Notes: a model not told the origin generated them from the letters alone. 64,000 nucleotides of DNA from Curtobacterium sp. S6 (GCF_000710345.2 NZ_JHEL01000015.1:806001-870000); one strand, 5' to 3'; positions 8,441-17,175 are shown, numbered from the stretch's first letter. Numbers and translations: made by a program.

Positions 8441-9754
8441 GTGGTTTTGTTTTCGCTGGTTTCATCGCATAAAAATGTCGACCTGAACACCGTCGCACGA
8501 GTGTCGACCGGTGTTGGGGCCATAGCCCCTACTCTGGTGCACCATGGCCCGCTCAAGGGCCTCGTGACGCTCTCCACGTGCAATCGCCTCGAACTCTACG
8601 GAGAGGCGTCCGCGACGCAGGACGGAACCGAGGCCACGATCGAGGAGATCGTGCAGCGCGTTGCCGCCGACGCGGACCTGGACCCCACCTTTGTGCGCGG
8701 CGCCTTCGACGTCCATTTCGATGACGACGCCGCCTCCCACCTGTTCACCGTGGTCTCGGGGCTCGAGTCGGCCGTCGTCGGCGAACGCGAGATTACCGGG
8801 CAGGTGCGCCGGGCGCTGGTCAACGCCCGCGAGGAGGGAACGGCCTCCAGCGAGTTGATTCGGCTATTCGAGACCGCCGCCCGGACCGCCCGCACGGTGG
8901 GCGCGCAGACGTCGCTCGGCGAGCGCGGTCGGTCCATCGTCTCGGTGGCCCTGGACCTCGCGAGCGAGGTCGCGCCCCTCCCCCTGGATCAGGCCAAGAC
9001 GTTGGTCTTCGGCACGGGCGCCTACGCGGGCGCGACCATGGCCGCCCTTCAAGCGCGGGGTTGCCGGAACATCTGGGTCTATTCGGCGTCGGGCCGCTCC
9101 GCGGAATTCACCGCCAAACGCGGCGGCACCCCTGTCTCGGACGAGGGCCTGGACGAAGCGCTGCGCACCGCCGACGTCATCATCGGGTGCAGCGGCGGTT
9201 CGGCCCCCATGCCCGCCGAGGCATTCCCCGCCGGGCCCCGGGTGGTCGTGGACCTCGCCCTGTCCCGCGACTTCGATCCGTCGGTCGCCGACCTGGCGGG
9301 CGTCGAGCTCATCACGTTGGAATCGGTACGCCTCGCGGCGCCCGAGGAGACCGACGAGTCCGTCTCCGCCGCCCGGGACATCGTCGCTCGCGCATCGCGG
9401 GACTTCCGCTCGCGCCGTCACCAGCAGAACGTCGACTCGGCGATCGTGGCGCTACGAAAGCACACCATGTCCGTCCTCGACGCCGAGATGGACAAGGTCC
9501 GGCACCAATACGGGTGCGGGGCCCAGGCGGAGCAGGTCGAATTCGCCATGCGCCGCATGATGCACTCCCTGTTGCACACGCCCATGGTCAAGGCCCGGCG
9601 CCTGGCGGCGGAAGGCCGCGAGCAGGAATTCGTCGACGCCATCGAGGCTCTGTACGACATCTCGGTGGATTCCCCCGAGGATCTCCCCGCAGAGGAGCCC
9701 GCCCAAAAACCCGCCTCATCCTTCGTCGAGGAACGCGCGCCAAAAGCCTCCTGA
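8441..9754 (+). CDS. hemA: Glutamyl-tRNA reductase
   Basis: NADPH enzyme that reduces glutamyl-tRNA to glutamate-1-semialdehyde, the committed step to heme. 437 residues. The catalytic cysteine is in LSTCNRLELY (Cys47), followed by VVGEREITGQVRRAL, a nucleotide-binding domain and a C-terminal dimerisation domain. The GTG at 8441 has no Shine-Dalgarno and lies just after a -10-like TATTAT, suggesting near-leaderless translation. The last 30 or so residues are an acidic/Ser-rich tail. It is divergent from the hemE operon. Confidence 0.97.
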   Translation: MVLFSLVSSHKNVDLNTVARVSTGVGAIAPTLVHHGPLKGLVTLSTCNRLELYGEASATQDGTEATIEEIVQRVAADADLDPTFVRGAFDVHFDDDAASHLFTVVSGLESAVVGEREITGQVRRALVNAREEGTASSELIRLFETAARTARTVGAQTSLGERGRSIVSVALDLASEVAPLPLDQAKTLVFGTGAYAGATMAALQARGCRNIWVYSASGRSAEFTAKRGGTPVSDEGLDEALRTADVIIGCSGGSAPMPAEAFPAGPRVVVDLALSRDFDPSVADLAGVELITLESVRLAAPEETDESVSAARDIVARASRDFRSRRHQQNVDSAIVALRKHTMSVLDAEMDKVRHQYGCGAQAEQVEFAMRRMMHSLLHTPMVKARRLAAEGREQEFVDAIEALYDISVDSPEDLPAEEPAQKPASSFVEERAPKAS

Positions 9755-9769
9755 CTAGGCAAAACGTTC

Positions 9770-9788
9770 TATAGTTGGTTCGCTAACT
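9770..9788 (+). promoter_or_regulatory. tetR promoter -10 overlapped by an inverted repeat
   Basis: TATAGT (9770-9775) fits a -10 box. It overlaps AGTTGG-TTCG-CTAACT (9773-9788), an inverted repeat matching at 5 of 6 arm positions, a layout usual for TetR self-repression. A further 8-bp stem (GACGGTCT / AGACCGTC, 9819-9846) lies in the presumed leader. Confidence 0.35.
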
Positions 9789-9859
9789 TGAACCCCTGAC
9801 GAGAGGGCGCACGACCAAGACGGTCTCCCATCTCGCCAAGACCGTCAAAGGACGAGACG

Positions 9860-10488
9860 TTGTCTGCATCGACAGAACCAGGATTATCCCCCGAGGGACC
9901 CCGCCGCCTTCCCGCTCCGGCCCGTCGCCGCCAGCTGCTCGCCGTCGCCCGCGATCAATTTTCCGCCAACGGTTTTCACACGAGCACGATGGATGATATC
10001 GCCAAGGCCGCCGACGTCACCAAGCCGGTGCTCTACCAGCACTTCGCCGGAAAATCCGAGCTCTACGAGGCGGTGCTCGACTCTTGCATCGAACTCTTCG
10101 AGCATCAGGTGGTCACCCCGCGCTACTCCTTGACCTCACCAATCAGGAACGCACACGCCGGATGATCTCCAATTTCATCTCCGTGGTCACCAACGACCCG
10201 ACGGCGTACCGCATGATTTTCCACTCGGATATGCACGCCCAGAAACAATGCAATGAGAAGATCGAGGGCCTCGTCGAACGCGTCTCCCAGCGCGTGAGCC
10301 ACACGTTGCAGGACAATTCCGGCATGCCCCGGGCGGACTGCGAGTTTTTGGCCCACACCCTCGTCATCCTGGCCATCAGGGCGGCCGAGGTCATCGCCGC
10401 CAACCCCGATGCCTCGATGCAAAAACGCTACGAGCATCTGCTCGTCAAGCTCGTGTGGGGCGGCGTCGAACAGATCGCCGAGGAGTGA
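9860..10488 (+). pseudogene. TetR-family regulator interrupted by a single frameshift
   Basis: The first frame (TTG start at 9860, AAGGAC upstream) encodes a classic TetR DNA-binding domain: FSANGFHTSTMDDIAKAADVTKPVLYQHFAGKSELYEAVLD in pieces. It then runs into a stop at 10163-10165. The ligand-binding half continues in another frame from about 10120 to 10488 (NQERTRRMISNF, VVTNDPTAYRMIFHSD). The two frames join at a CCCC run (10116-10119); one extra C would restore a protein of about 209 residues, the usual TetR length. The 3' half shows good coding character, so the break is either recent or a sequencing error. Downstream genes are not obviously dependent on it. Confidence 0.8.
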
Positions 10489-10601
10489 CGCGCTCTCCCG
10501 CGCTGAGCGAAATCGGCACGAAGGCATCCTCGTGAGGGACCCCTGCTGAGTAGGCTGAGACACAACGCAAGTATCCGTCAGCATGTTCAGGAGGCACACC
10601 C

Positions 10602-10835
10602 ATGGAAATCAAGATCGGCGTTAAGGACGTCGCCCGCGAGGTCGTCATCGAGTCCGAGGAGACCCCCGAGGACATCCGCCGCCAGGTCGCCGAGGCCATT
10701 GAGCAGAACACGTTGCTCAACCTCTCCGACACCAAGGGCAACGTGACCCTGGTTCCAGGAGCGGCCATCGGCTATGTCGAGATCGGCGCCGAGACCCGTC
10801 GGCACATCGGCTTTGGTCCGTTCAGCGAGAACTAA
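10602..10835 (+). CDS. DUF3107 family protein
   Basis: 77-residue cytoplasmic protein of an actinobacteria-specific family of unknown function. The whole family pattern is present: MEIKIGVKDVAREVVIES, then TLLNLSDTKGNVTLVPG, then GYVEIGAE and GFGPF at the C-terminus. AGGAGG lies 8 nt before the ATG. It sits between the broken tetR and the DEAD-box helicase, a neighbourhood common in Micrococcaceae, and is followed at once by a strong hairpin terminator, so it is probably monocistronic. Confidence 0.9.
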   Translation: MEIKIGVKDVAREVVIESEETPEDIRRQVAEAIEQNTLLNLSDTKGNVTLVPGAAIGYVEIGAETRRHIGFGPFSEN

Positions 10836-11153
10836 ACCCCGACCAAACCCGCATATTCCGTGGGGAGGACCCGCCCGACGTGGCGCAGGTCCTCCCCACG
10901 TCGCGTTGAGGGGTCTAGACTTGTCTTATCTGGATGCCCGGTCGTTACCCGTTGAATTGACCTTTCGCATTTGACGCGACGTACGAGCCCGAGCTCGCGG
11001 AACGCGTCACCCGATGATTCTCGCGATCGGCTTCCTACCGATCCTCAGACCGCAGTGGCAGGCGGCCCCACCGCCCGCGTGAATATCTCGCGATGCCAGG
11101 GCCAGCGAATAGCCGTGCCGCGGTCATACCATCGACCAACGGAGCGACAGCAC
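10836..11153. other. 318-nt intergenic region: terminator plus helicase upstream region
   Basis: Apart from the hairpin at 10859-10900 this holds the upstream region of the helicase gene. The helicase frame stays open back to 10971 but without family similarity, so I regard that part as non-coding. No RNA gene or clear operator is visible. Confidence 0.5.
10859..10900 (+). terminator. Hairpin terminator after DUF3107 gene
   Basis: Perfect 13-bp stem (CGTGGGGAGGACC and its complement) with a 16-nt loop, 24 nt after the stop codon. There is no U-tract. Confidence 0.7.
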
Positions 11154-12797
11154 GTGAACGAGACCAGCAAGACCGAGACCACCGTGCTCGAAGAAACCCC
11201 AGAAGCCGTCCAGGAACTGATCGACGCCGAGGCCCCCGTGGCCGAGGAGATCCAGCCCGAAGAAGATAAGACCTTCGCCGATTTCGGCGTGCGTCAGGAC
11301 ATTTGCGACGCGCTGGCCGCCAACGGCATCACCCATCCCTTCCCCATCCAGTCCCTCACCCTCCCGGTCGCGCTGTCCGGACAGGACATCATCGGACAGG
11401 CCAAGACGGGCACCGGCAAGACGCTCGGTTTCGGCCTGCCCGTGTTGCAGCGGGTCGCGGGCCGGGACGACGACGCCTGGGGCAAGCTCAAGTCCCCCGG
11501 CGCCCCCCAGGCCCTCATCGTGGTCCCGACGCGCGAGCTCGCCGTCCAGGTGGGCAGCGATCTCTCCGCGGCCGCGAAACAGCGCAACGCCCGAGTCGCC
11601 ACGATTTACGGCGGCCGTGCCTACGAGCCGCAGATCGCGGAGCTCGAAAAGGGCGTCGAGGTCGTCGTTGGAACGCCGGGACGCCTGATTGACCTGCACC
11701 GACAGAAGATCCTGAACCTCTCGCAGGTGGGCGCCGTGGTCCTGGACGAGGCCGACGAAATGCTCGACCTGGGGTTCCTTCCGGACGTCGAGCGCCTGCT
11801 CTCGGCGGTGCCCGAGGTCCGCCAGACGATGCTGTTCTCGGCGACCATGCCCGGCCCGGTCATCGCGATGGCCCGCCGCTACATGTCCCACCCCATGCAT
11901 ATCCGGGCCAACGCCCCCGACGACGAGGGCGCAACCAAAAAGGACATCCGGCAGGTCATCTACCGCGCCCACCCCATGGACAAGGACGAGCTGATCGCAC
12001 GCTCCCTCCAGGCCGAGGGCCGCGGACGCACGATCATCTTCACCAAGACCAAGAGGGCAGCGGCGCGCCTATCCGACGAACTCATCAAGCGCGGGTTCGC
12101 GGCGGCCTCGATCCACGGCGACCTCGGCCAGGGCGCCCGCGAGCAGGCCCTTCGCGCTTTCCGCAACGACAAGGTGGACGTCCTTGTGGCGACCGACGTG
12201 GCCGCCCGCGGAATCGACGTCACCGACGTGACCCACGTGGTCAACTTCCAGTGCCCGGAAGACGAAAAGATCTACCTGCACCGCATCGGCCGTACCGGCC
12301 GCGCCGGAAATAAGGGCACCGCGATCACCCTGGTCGACTGGGAAGACGTTCCCCGCTGGTCCCTGATCAACAAGGCACTGGACCTTGGCGTCCCGGAGCC
12401 CGTGGAGACGTACTCGTCCTCGCCCCACCTCTACGCGGACCTCAATATCCCCGCGGGAACCAAGGGCAAACTTCCGAAGGACCAGCGCAAGCACGCCGGT
12501 CTCGCCGCGGAGGAAGTCGAAGACATCGACGGAGATTCCCGCTCATCCCGTTCCGGTAAGGGAGAGGGGCGCGGCGGCTCGCAGAATGGCCGGGGCCGCT
12601 CCGGCGGCGGACGCGGCAGGGAGAGGTCCTCCGACTCCCGTCCCCGTTCGGGCCGTCGTTCCGGGGACAATGCCTCGGACTCGAAGGCCTCGGGGCAGGG
12701 CAATAACGCGCCCGCGGACGAGTCGGCTTCTCAGACCCCGCGCCGCCGCCGGCGTCGCCGCAGCGGTGGCAACGGCCAGTCCGCGTCGCAGCAATAA
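11154..12797 (+). CDS. DEAD-box ATP-dependent RNA helicase
   Basis: Unwinds RNA duplexes, with likely roles in ribosome assembly, mRNA decay or cold adaptation. 547 residues. The helicase motifs run in order: Q motif region (FPIQSLTLP), AKTGTGKT (about residues 83-90), PTRELA, TPGR, DEAD (about 198), SAT, RGIDVTDVTHVVNF and HRIGRTGRAG. After about residue 463 the protein is a basic, Arg/Gly/Ser-rich tail likely to bind RNA. The GTG at 11154 is chosen for GGAG about 10 nt upstream and because the conserved acidic N-terminus starts there. It is followed by the methyltransferase gene after 8 nt. Confidence 0.93.
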   Translation: MNETSKTETTVLEETPEAVQELIDAEAPVAEEIQPEEDKTFADFGVRQDICDALAANGITHPFPIQSLTLPVALSGQDIIGQAKTGTGKTLGFGLPVLQRVAGRDDDAWGKLKSPGAPQALIVVPTRELAVQVGSDLSAAAKQRNARVATIYGGRAYEPQIAELEKGVEVVVGTPGRLIDLHRQKILNLSQVGAVVLDEADEMLDLGFLPDVERLLSAVPEVRQTMLFSATMPGPVIAMARRYMSHPMHIRANAPDDEGATKKDIRQVIYRAHPMDKDELIARSLQAEGRGRTIIFTKTKRAAARLSDELIKRGFAAASIHGDLGQGAREQALRAFRNDKVDVLVATDVAARGIDVTDVTHVVNFQCPEDEKIYLHRIGRTGRAGNKGTAITLVDWEDVPRWSLINKALDLGVPEPVETYSSSPHLYADLNIPAGTKGKLPKDQRKHAGLAAEEVEDIDGDSRSSRSGKGEGRGGSQNGRGRSGGGRGRERSSDSRPRSGRRSGDNASDSKASGQGNNAPADESASQTPRRRRRRRSGGNGQSASQQ

Positions 12798-12805
12798 GCA
12801 CCGCC

Positions 12806-13669
12806 TTGACGGGAATCAGCCTCGACGATGCGAATCTGATCGTCCACGGCGATAATCGAGACGTCCTTCCCCGGCTTCCCGCCGGTCGTTTCTCGATGAT
12901 TTATGTGGACCCGCCCTTCAACACGGGGCGGGCCCAGGTGCGTCGGAACCAGCGGAACCGCCGCGTCGAACCGGAGGAAGCGGATCGGCGCGGTTTCAAG
13001 GGACGCACGTATGCCAGCGTCTTGGAAACCCTCTCGAGGTACGACGATTCCTTCGAGGACTACTGGGGTTTCCTCCTGCCCCGGCTGGAGGCGGCGCGAG
13101 AGCTCCTCGCGGATCACGGCACGCTCTACCTGCACCTGGACTATCGCGAGGTCCACTACGCCAAGGTCATGTGCGACATGGTCTTCGGGCGCGACTGTTT
13201 CCTGAACGAAATCATCTGGGCCTACGACTACGGGGCTCGGGCGAAGAAGCGCTGGCCCGCCAAGCACGACAACATCCTCGTGTACGTCAAGGATCGGTCG
13301 AGGTACCTCTTCGACGCCACGGAGGTCGACCGCGAGCCCTATATGGCTCCCGGCCTGGTCACGGCGGAGAAAGCCGCGCGGGGCAAGTTACCCACGGATG
13401 TGTGGTGGCACACGATCGTCTCGCCCACGGGCAAGGAGAAGACCGGCTACCCCACGCAGAAGCCCCTCGGACTGCTGCGACGCATGGTCGCGGCCTCCTC
13501 CCGGCCCGGGGACTGGTGCCTGGACTTCTTCGCCGGGTCCGGAACCCTCGGCGCGGCGGCGCGTGAACTGGACCGCCGATTCGTCTGTATCGACGCCAAC
13601 GACCAAGCCATTGACGTCATGCGCACGCGCCTGCCCGAGGCCCGGTTCCTCGGCCCGGAGAACGACTAG
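12806..13669 (+). CDS. Solitary site-specific DNA methyltransferase (beta-class, N6-adenine or N4-cytosine)
   Basis: Predicted AdoMet-dependent amino-methyltransferase acting on DNA. 287 residues. The catalytic motif DPPFNTG (about residues 35-41) comes before the AdoMet motif FAGSGT (about 242-247), the order of the beta class. GYPTQKPLGLLRRMV is the usual segment before FAGSGT. The TTG start lies 8 nt after the helicase stop without a visible Shine-Dalgarno, so translation probably depends on the helicase gene. No restriction endonuclease is encoded nearby, so the gene is probably regulatory or housekeeping. The recognition sequence cannot be read from the protein. The stop TAG overlaps the convergent PHP gene stop within one CTAG. 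Confidence 0.9.
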   Translation: MTGISLDDANLIVHGDNRDVLPRLPAGRFSMIYVDPPFNTGRAQVRRNQRNRRVEPEEADRRGFKGRTYASVLETLSRYDDSFEDYWGFLLPRLEAARELLADHGTLYLHLDYREVHYAKVMCDMVFGRDCFLNEIIWAYDYGARAKKRWPAKHDNILVYVKDRSRYLFDATEVDREPYMAPGLVTAEKAARGKLPTDVWWHTIVSPTGKEKTGYPTQKPLGLLRRMVAASSRPGDWCLDFFAGSGTLGAAARELDRRFVCIDANDQAIDVMRTRLPEARFLGPEND

Positions 13670-14505
13670 GCGCGGGCCTGGTCCCTGATCGCCGCCAGGG
13701 TTTCGGAGGCCGTCGTGTTCTCGCCCAATCGGTTGGGTTTCCCGGCCCCGTGGTAATCGCTCGACCCCGTGACCAGAAGGCCGCGTTCGCGGGCAAAACT
13801 CAACAGCATGTCACGGTCGGCGGGGGCGTTGTCGCGGTGGAACACCTCGAGACCCGCCAGCCCGGCCTCGACCATCTCTTCCATGACGCCTCGATCGACC
13901 ACCCTCCCCCGAGAGCTGGCCATCGGGTGGGCAAACACGGGGACCCCACCCGCCTGACGCACGAGGGACACGGCCACGGCGGGATGAGGCGCATAGTGGG
14001 GCACGTAGTATCGCGACGACGTCGTGAGGATACGCCCGAATGCCTCGGATCGCTCGCCGCAGACGCCGGCCGCGACCAACGCATCGGCGATGTGCGGCCG
14101 CCCGACGGTGGCTCCCTCCGCGGTTTGGGCCCGGACGTCCTCCCACGTGATCGGGAAATCTTCGGAGAGCTTCTCCACCATGCGCCGCGCCCGGGACCGA
14201 CGGGCCGTTCGCGATCTTTCGATCTCTTCGGAGAGGCCCGGCGCCTCGGGATCGTGGAGATACGAGAGCAGGTGAACCGAGATGCCGCGGTCCGTGGCAC
14301 ACGAGACCTCCATCCCCGGGACGAAGTCGACGCCGACCTCCGCGGAGCGAGCCGCGGCCTCGGCCCACCCCGAGGTCGAATCGTGGTCGGTCAGGGCGAA
14401 GGCCTCCAGGCCGGCCCTGGCGGCCTGCTCCGCGACGACAGCCGGGGACTCCGTGCCGTCGGAGACGGTTGAGTGGGTATGTAGGTCGATGCTCACCTTC
14501 CTCAA
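13666..14505 (-). CDS. PHP-domain metal-dependent phosphoesterase
   Basis: Member of the polymerase-and-histidinol-phosphatase superfamily, probably acting on a nucleotide 3',5'-bisphosphate or short RNA 5' end (inference from RNase AM/TrpH relatives). 279 residues. The metal-binding blocks are IDLHTHSTVSDGT at the N-terminus, ALTDHDSTSGW, VPGMEVSC, PVFAHPM and TGSSDYHG near the C-terminus. The TTG at 14505 is used; a GTG at 14496, directly preceded by GAGGAAG, is an alternative. It is convergent with the methyltransferase and divergent from pepP. Confidence 0.9.
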   Translation of the reverse strand: MRKVSIDLHTHSTVSDGTESPAVVAEQAARAGLEAFALTDHDSTSGWAEAAARSAEVGVDFVPGMEVSCATDRGISVHLLSYLHDPEAPGLSEEIERSRTARRSRARRMVEKLSEDFPITWEDVRAQTAEGATVGRPHIADALVAAGVCGERSEAFGRILTTSSRYYVPHYAPHPAVAVSLVRQAGGVPVFAHPMASSRGRVVDRGVMEEMVEAGLAGLEVFHRDNAPADRDMLLSFARERGLLVTGSSDYHGAGKPNRLGENTTASETLAAIRDQARA

Positions 14506-14558
14506 TCTACCCGCCGTCGGATCGATGGCCCGGTGTGCCCCGGCGGGAGGTGCGGATA

Positions 14559-14564
14559 TATCGT
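14559..14564 (+). promoter_or_regulatory. Candidate -10 box of pepP
   Basis: TATCGT ends 6 nt before the ATG at 14571, the spacing of leaderless actinobacterial transcripts. A GGAG also lies only 2 nt before the ATG, too close to be a good ribosome binding site. Confidence 0.35.
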
Positions 14565-14570
14565 GGAGTC

Positions 14571-16124
14571 ATGACTGACAATAATTCTTCCGAACCCCAG
14601 GACCCCGCCGCAGCGCAGCCCCTCGCCGAGCGCGTGGGGAACCGGTCACAGCCGCCGCGCTCTTCCGCGTTCAAGGAGTTCATCGGCTCGAACTGGGCCC
14701 CCTCGACCAAGCCGCTTCCCGCGCGGGCGCCCGTCGCGGATTTCGCCGCCAAGCGCCGTGCCGCGCTGTCCGCGCAGTTCCCGGGCGAGCGCCTGGTCGT
14801 ACCCGCGGGGCCGCTCAAGACCCGCTCGAACGACACCGATTATCGGTTCCGCCCGCACTCCGGCTTCGCCCACCTGACGGGCCTGGGCGTCGACCACGAA
14901 CCCGATGCCGTTCTGATCTTCGAGCCGTTGGACGAGCCGGCCGAGGACGGCTCGCAGCACCGGGCCACCCTGTACTTCCGGCCGCTGGCCGGCCGCGACA
15001 CCGACCAGTTCTACTCCGATCCCCGCTACGGGGAGTTCTGGGTCGGCCCCCAGCCGACCCTCGCCGAGATCGAGTCCGAATACGGCATCGAGTGCAAGGA
15101 CCTGGCGGATCTCGAGGTGGCCATCACCAAGAACGCCGGGCCTCAGGCGCTGGGCGGCGTGCGCGTCCGCCTCCTGCGCGAGGTGGACCTGAACGTTGAC
15201 GCGCTCGTGGACACCTCCCGGATGAATACCAGCGTGGACCTCGAACAGTCCGATGCTTTGGACGGGCAGCTGACCGAGGCCCTCTCCGAGCTGCGGCTCA
15301 TCAAGGACGAGCAAGAGATCGCCAACCTGCGTCGCTCGATCGCCTCCACCAAGCAAGGCTTCGAAAACATCGTTCGCGCTCTGCCCCAGGCCCGGGACCA
15401 TCACCGCGGCGAGCGGATCGTCGAGGGCGCTTTCTTCGCGGCCGCGCGTGCGGAAGGCAACGACGTGGGCTACGAGACGATCGCCGCGTGCGGCAACAAT
15501 GCGACCGTGTTGCATTGGATTCGCAATAACGGCACGGTGGACGACGGCAAATTGATCCTCGTGGACGCGGGAGTCGAGGACGATACCCTCTACACGGCAG
15601 ACATCACCCGCACCCTGCCGGTTAACGGCAAGTACACCGAGACCCAGAAGAAGATCTACGACGCCGTGCTCGAGGCCTCCGAGGCCGCGTTCCGGGCGGC
15701 CGTGCCCGGCAACCGGTTCCGCGACGTGCACGCGGCCGCCATGAAATCCCTGGCGGAATCCCTCGACGCCTGGGGAATCCTTCCCTGCTCGGTCGCCGAA
15801 GCCGTTTCCGATGAAGGCGGCCAGCATCGCCGCTGGATGCCCCACGGCACGAGCCACCACCTGGGGCTGGACGTGCACGACTGCGCGCAGGCCAAGCGCG
15901 AGTTGTACCTCGACGGGGAGATCCAGCCGGGTATGGTCTTCACGATCGAGCCGGGCCTCTACTTCAAGGAAGACGATCTCGCGGTTCCCGAAGAATACCG
16001 CGGCATCGGCGTCCGGCTCGAAGACGACGTGCTGATCACCGCCGACGGGCCCGAGAACATGAGCGCCGAATTCCCCCGGACCACGGAGGAGATCGAGGCC
16101 TGGATCGCGGACCTCTCGCGCTGA
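14571..16124 (+). CDS. pepP: Xaa-Pro aminopeptidase (aminopeptidase P)
   Basis: Dimetal cytoplasmic peptidase that releases N-terminal residues before proline. 517 residues: an N-terminal creatinase-like domain (TRSNDTDYRFRPHSGFAHLTG) and a C-terminal pita-bread domain. All metal ligands can be placed: LVDAGVE, TADITRT, HGTSHHLGLDVHD, FTIEPGLYF and VRLEDDVLI. It has an extra N-terminal segment of about 55 residues, low in complexity at first. It is monocistronic between the divergent PHP gene and a shared terminator. Confidence 0.95.
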   Translation: MTDNNSSEPQDPAAAQPLAERVGNRSQPPRSSAFKEFIGSNWAPSTKPLPARAPVADFAAKRRAALSAQFPGERLVVPAGPLKTRSNDTDYRFRPHSGFAHLTGLGVDHEPDAVLIFEPLDEPAEDGSQHRATLYFRPLAGRDTDQFYSDPRYGEFWVGPQPTLAEIESEYGIECKDLADLEVAITKNAGPQALGGVRVRLLREVDLNVDALVDTSRMNTSVDLEQSDALDGQLTEALSELRLIKDEQEIANLRRSIASTKQGFENIVRALPQARDHHRGERIVEGAFFAAARAEGNDVGYETIAACGNNATVLHWIRNNGTVDDGKLILVDAGVEDDTLYTADITRTLPVNGKYTETQKKIYDAVLEASEAAFRAAVPGNRFRDVHAAAMKSLAESLDAWGILPCSVAEAVSDEGGQHRRWMPHGTSHHLGLDVHDCAQAKRELYLDGEIQPGMVFTIEPGLYFKEDDLAVPEEYRGIGVRLEDDVLITADGPENMSAEFPRTTEEIEAWIADLSR

Positions 16125-16139
16125 GGACTCGTCCACACG

Positions 16140-16173
16140 ACGAAGCCCCGGACGTTCCCGTCCGGGGCTTCGT
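16140..16173. terminator. Bidirectional terminator between pepP and the stress-protein gene
   Basis: Perfect 15-bp stem (ACGAAGCCCCGGACG and complement) with a 4-nt loop, between two convergent genes. Confidence 0.75.
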
Positions 16174-16187
16174 GGTGTGTGGGCGGA

Positions 16188-17066
16188 TTATCGTGCGGTG
16201 GGCTCGTCGGTGCCCTCGGCCGGCCGAGTCTGCCCGTCTGGGCTGTGGCTCCCCCGTGGGTTCTCATCCCGAATGCCAAAACGGGGACGACCGTCCGGAA
16301 GGTCCTTGAAATCGCGAGCCTGCTGGGGCTCCGCGCCGTCCGGTCCGGCGGGAGGATTCTCTCCCTGGGGACCCTGCGGAGCACCGGGTTGCCCCCACGG
16401 TTCGCGCCCCGTCGGCGCCGGGGCGTGCTGGCCCTGCCCTGGGCCGTTGGCCGAGCCATCGGAGTGCGGCGGCCTCGGCGCCGGGGCCTGAGGATGCTGG
16501 TTTCCCTGAGCGCCGTGGAGGTCGGCGCCGTGGTTCGGGAAATACGGCTGTTCCGGGGCGACGGGGCGCAGCGGTGGGCGCTGCGAGGAACCGCCCAGCA
16601 GACGCCGGGCCTCGCCGGCCTCCTGCGGGGTGCAGACGAGGTCATAGCTGCCGGCGACGAGTTGGCCGACCGCCGTAAAGCTCCGGTGACCGCCGCGCCG
16701 GGAGAAGCTGACGATCGACAAGATCATCCAGAACGCGACGCCCAGCGGAACCGAGGTCAGGAATGCGGCCATCGGGTTCTCGTGGCCAAAGAGCATCAGC
16801 AAGAACCCGAGGAATACGCCGTAGAAGAGGCCTTGCAGGGCCCCGGAGGCCGCGACTCGCGCGTAGGACAGCGTCCCGACGACGTGCTCCACCTGGCGCA
16901 GGTCCGTCCCCACGATCGCGAGATTCTGCACGGGGAATCCGCGCTCCGCCAACAGGTCCACGGCGCCCTGCGCGTCCTGGTACTTGGAGAATTTCCCGAC
17001 GGTCACCGAGCTGGGGAGGTGCTCGCTCCGTAGGGCCGCGAGTCTGGACTTTCCGGAATTTGCCAT
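16188..17066 (-). CDS. General stress protein 17M-like (YflT) domain membrane protein with Pro-rich tail
   Basis: 292 residues. The N-terminal part matches the GSP17M/YflT-type domain (VGKFSKYQDAQGAVDLLAERGF, VGTDLRQVEHVVG), known from stress-induced Bacillus proteins but of unknown biochemistry. Two hydrophobic segments follow (about residues 70-90 and 100-120), so it is probably membrane-anchored. From about residue 165 the chain is disordered and rich in Pro, Gly and Gln. The ATG at 17066 (MANSGKS) is preferred to an in-frame start 42 nt upstream because GGGAAA lies about 8 nt before it. It is divergent from the MgtE_N gene. Confidence 0.8.
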   Translation of the reverse strand: MANSGKSRLAALRSEHLPSSVTVGKFSKYQDAQGAVDLLAERGFPVQNLAIVGTDLRQVEHVVGTLSYARVAASGALQGLFYGVFLGFLLMLFGHENPMAAFLTSVPLGVAFWMILSIVSFSRRGGHRSFTAVGQLVAGSYDLVCTPQEAGEARRLLGGSSQRPPLRPVAPEQPYFPNHGADLHGAQGNQHPQAPAPRPPHSDGSANGPGQGQHAPAPTGREPWGQPGAPQGPQGENPPAGPDGAEPQQARDFKDLPDGRPRFGIRDENPRGSHSPDGQTRPAEGTDEPTAR

Positions 17067-17163
17067 GCCGTCATTTTCCCTGACCCGTGACGAGACCGCC
17101 AACCACACGTCAAGGTATCGCCACTGGTGAACCCCGAAGATGTTCCTAACCAGTACATATGAG

Positions 17164-17169
17164 TAATCT
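17164..17169 (+). promoter_or_regulatory. Candidate -10 box of the MgtE_N/CBS gene
   Basis: TAATCT ends 6 nt before the GTG start at 17176; no Shine-Dalgarno is present, which suggests a leaderless transcript. Confidence 0.35.
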
Positions 17170-17175
17170 GTTCAA

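Noticed and set aside
10110-10125. Programmed -1 frameshift in tetR
   Set aside because: CACCCCG is not a standard slippery heptamer and no obvious downstream stimulatory structure is evident; mutation or sequencing error is simpler.
12806-13669. Type III or type I restriction-modification system
   Set aside because: Only the methyltransferase is present; flanking genes are a helicase of the RNA DEAD-box type and a PHP phosphoesterase, not Res or HsdR/HsdS.
14646-16136. Minus-strand open frame of 496 codons over pepP
   Set aside because: Complement of a gene with all aminopeptidase P metal ligands; the antisense protein has no motif.
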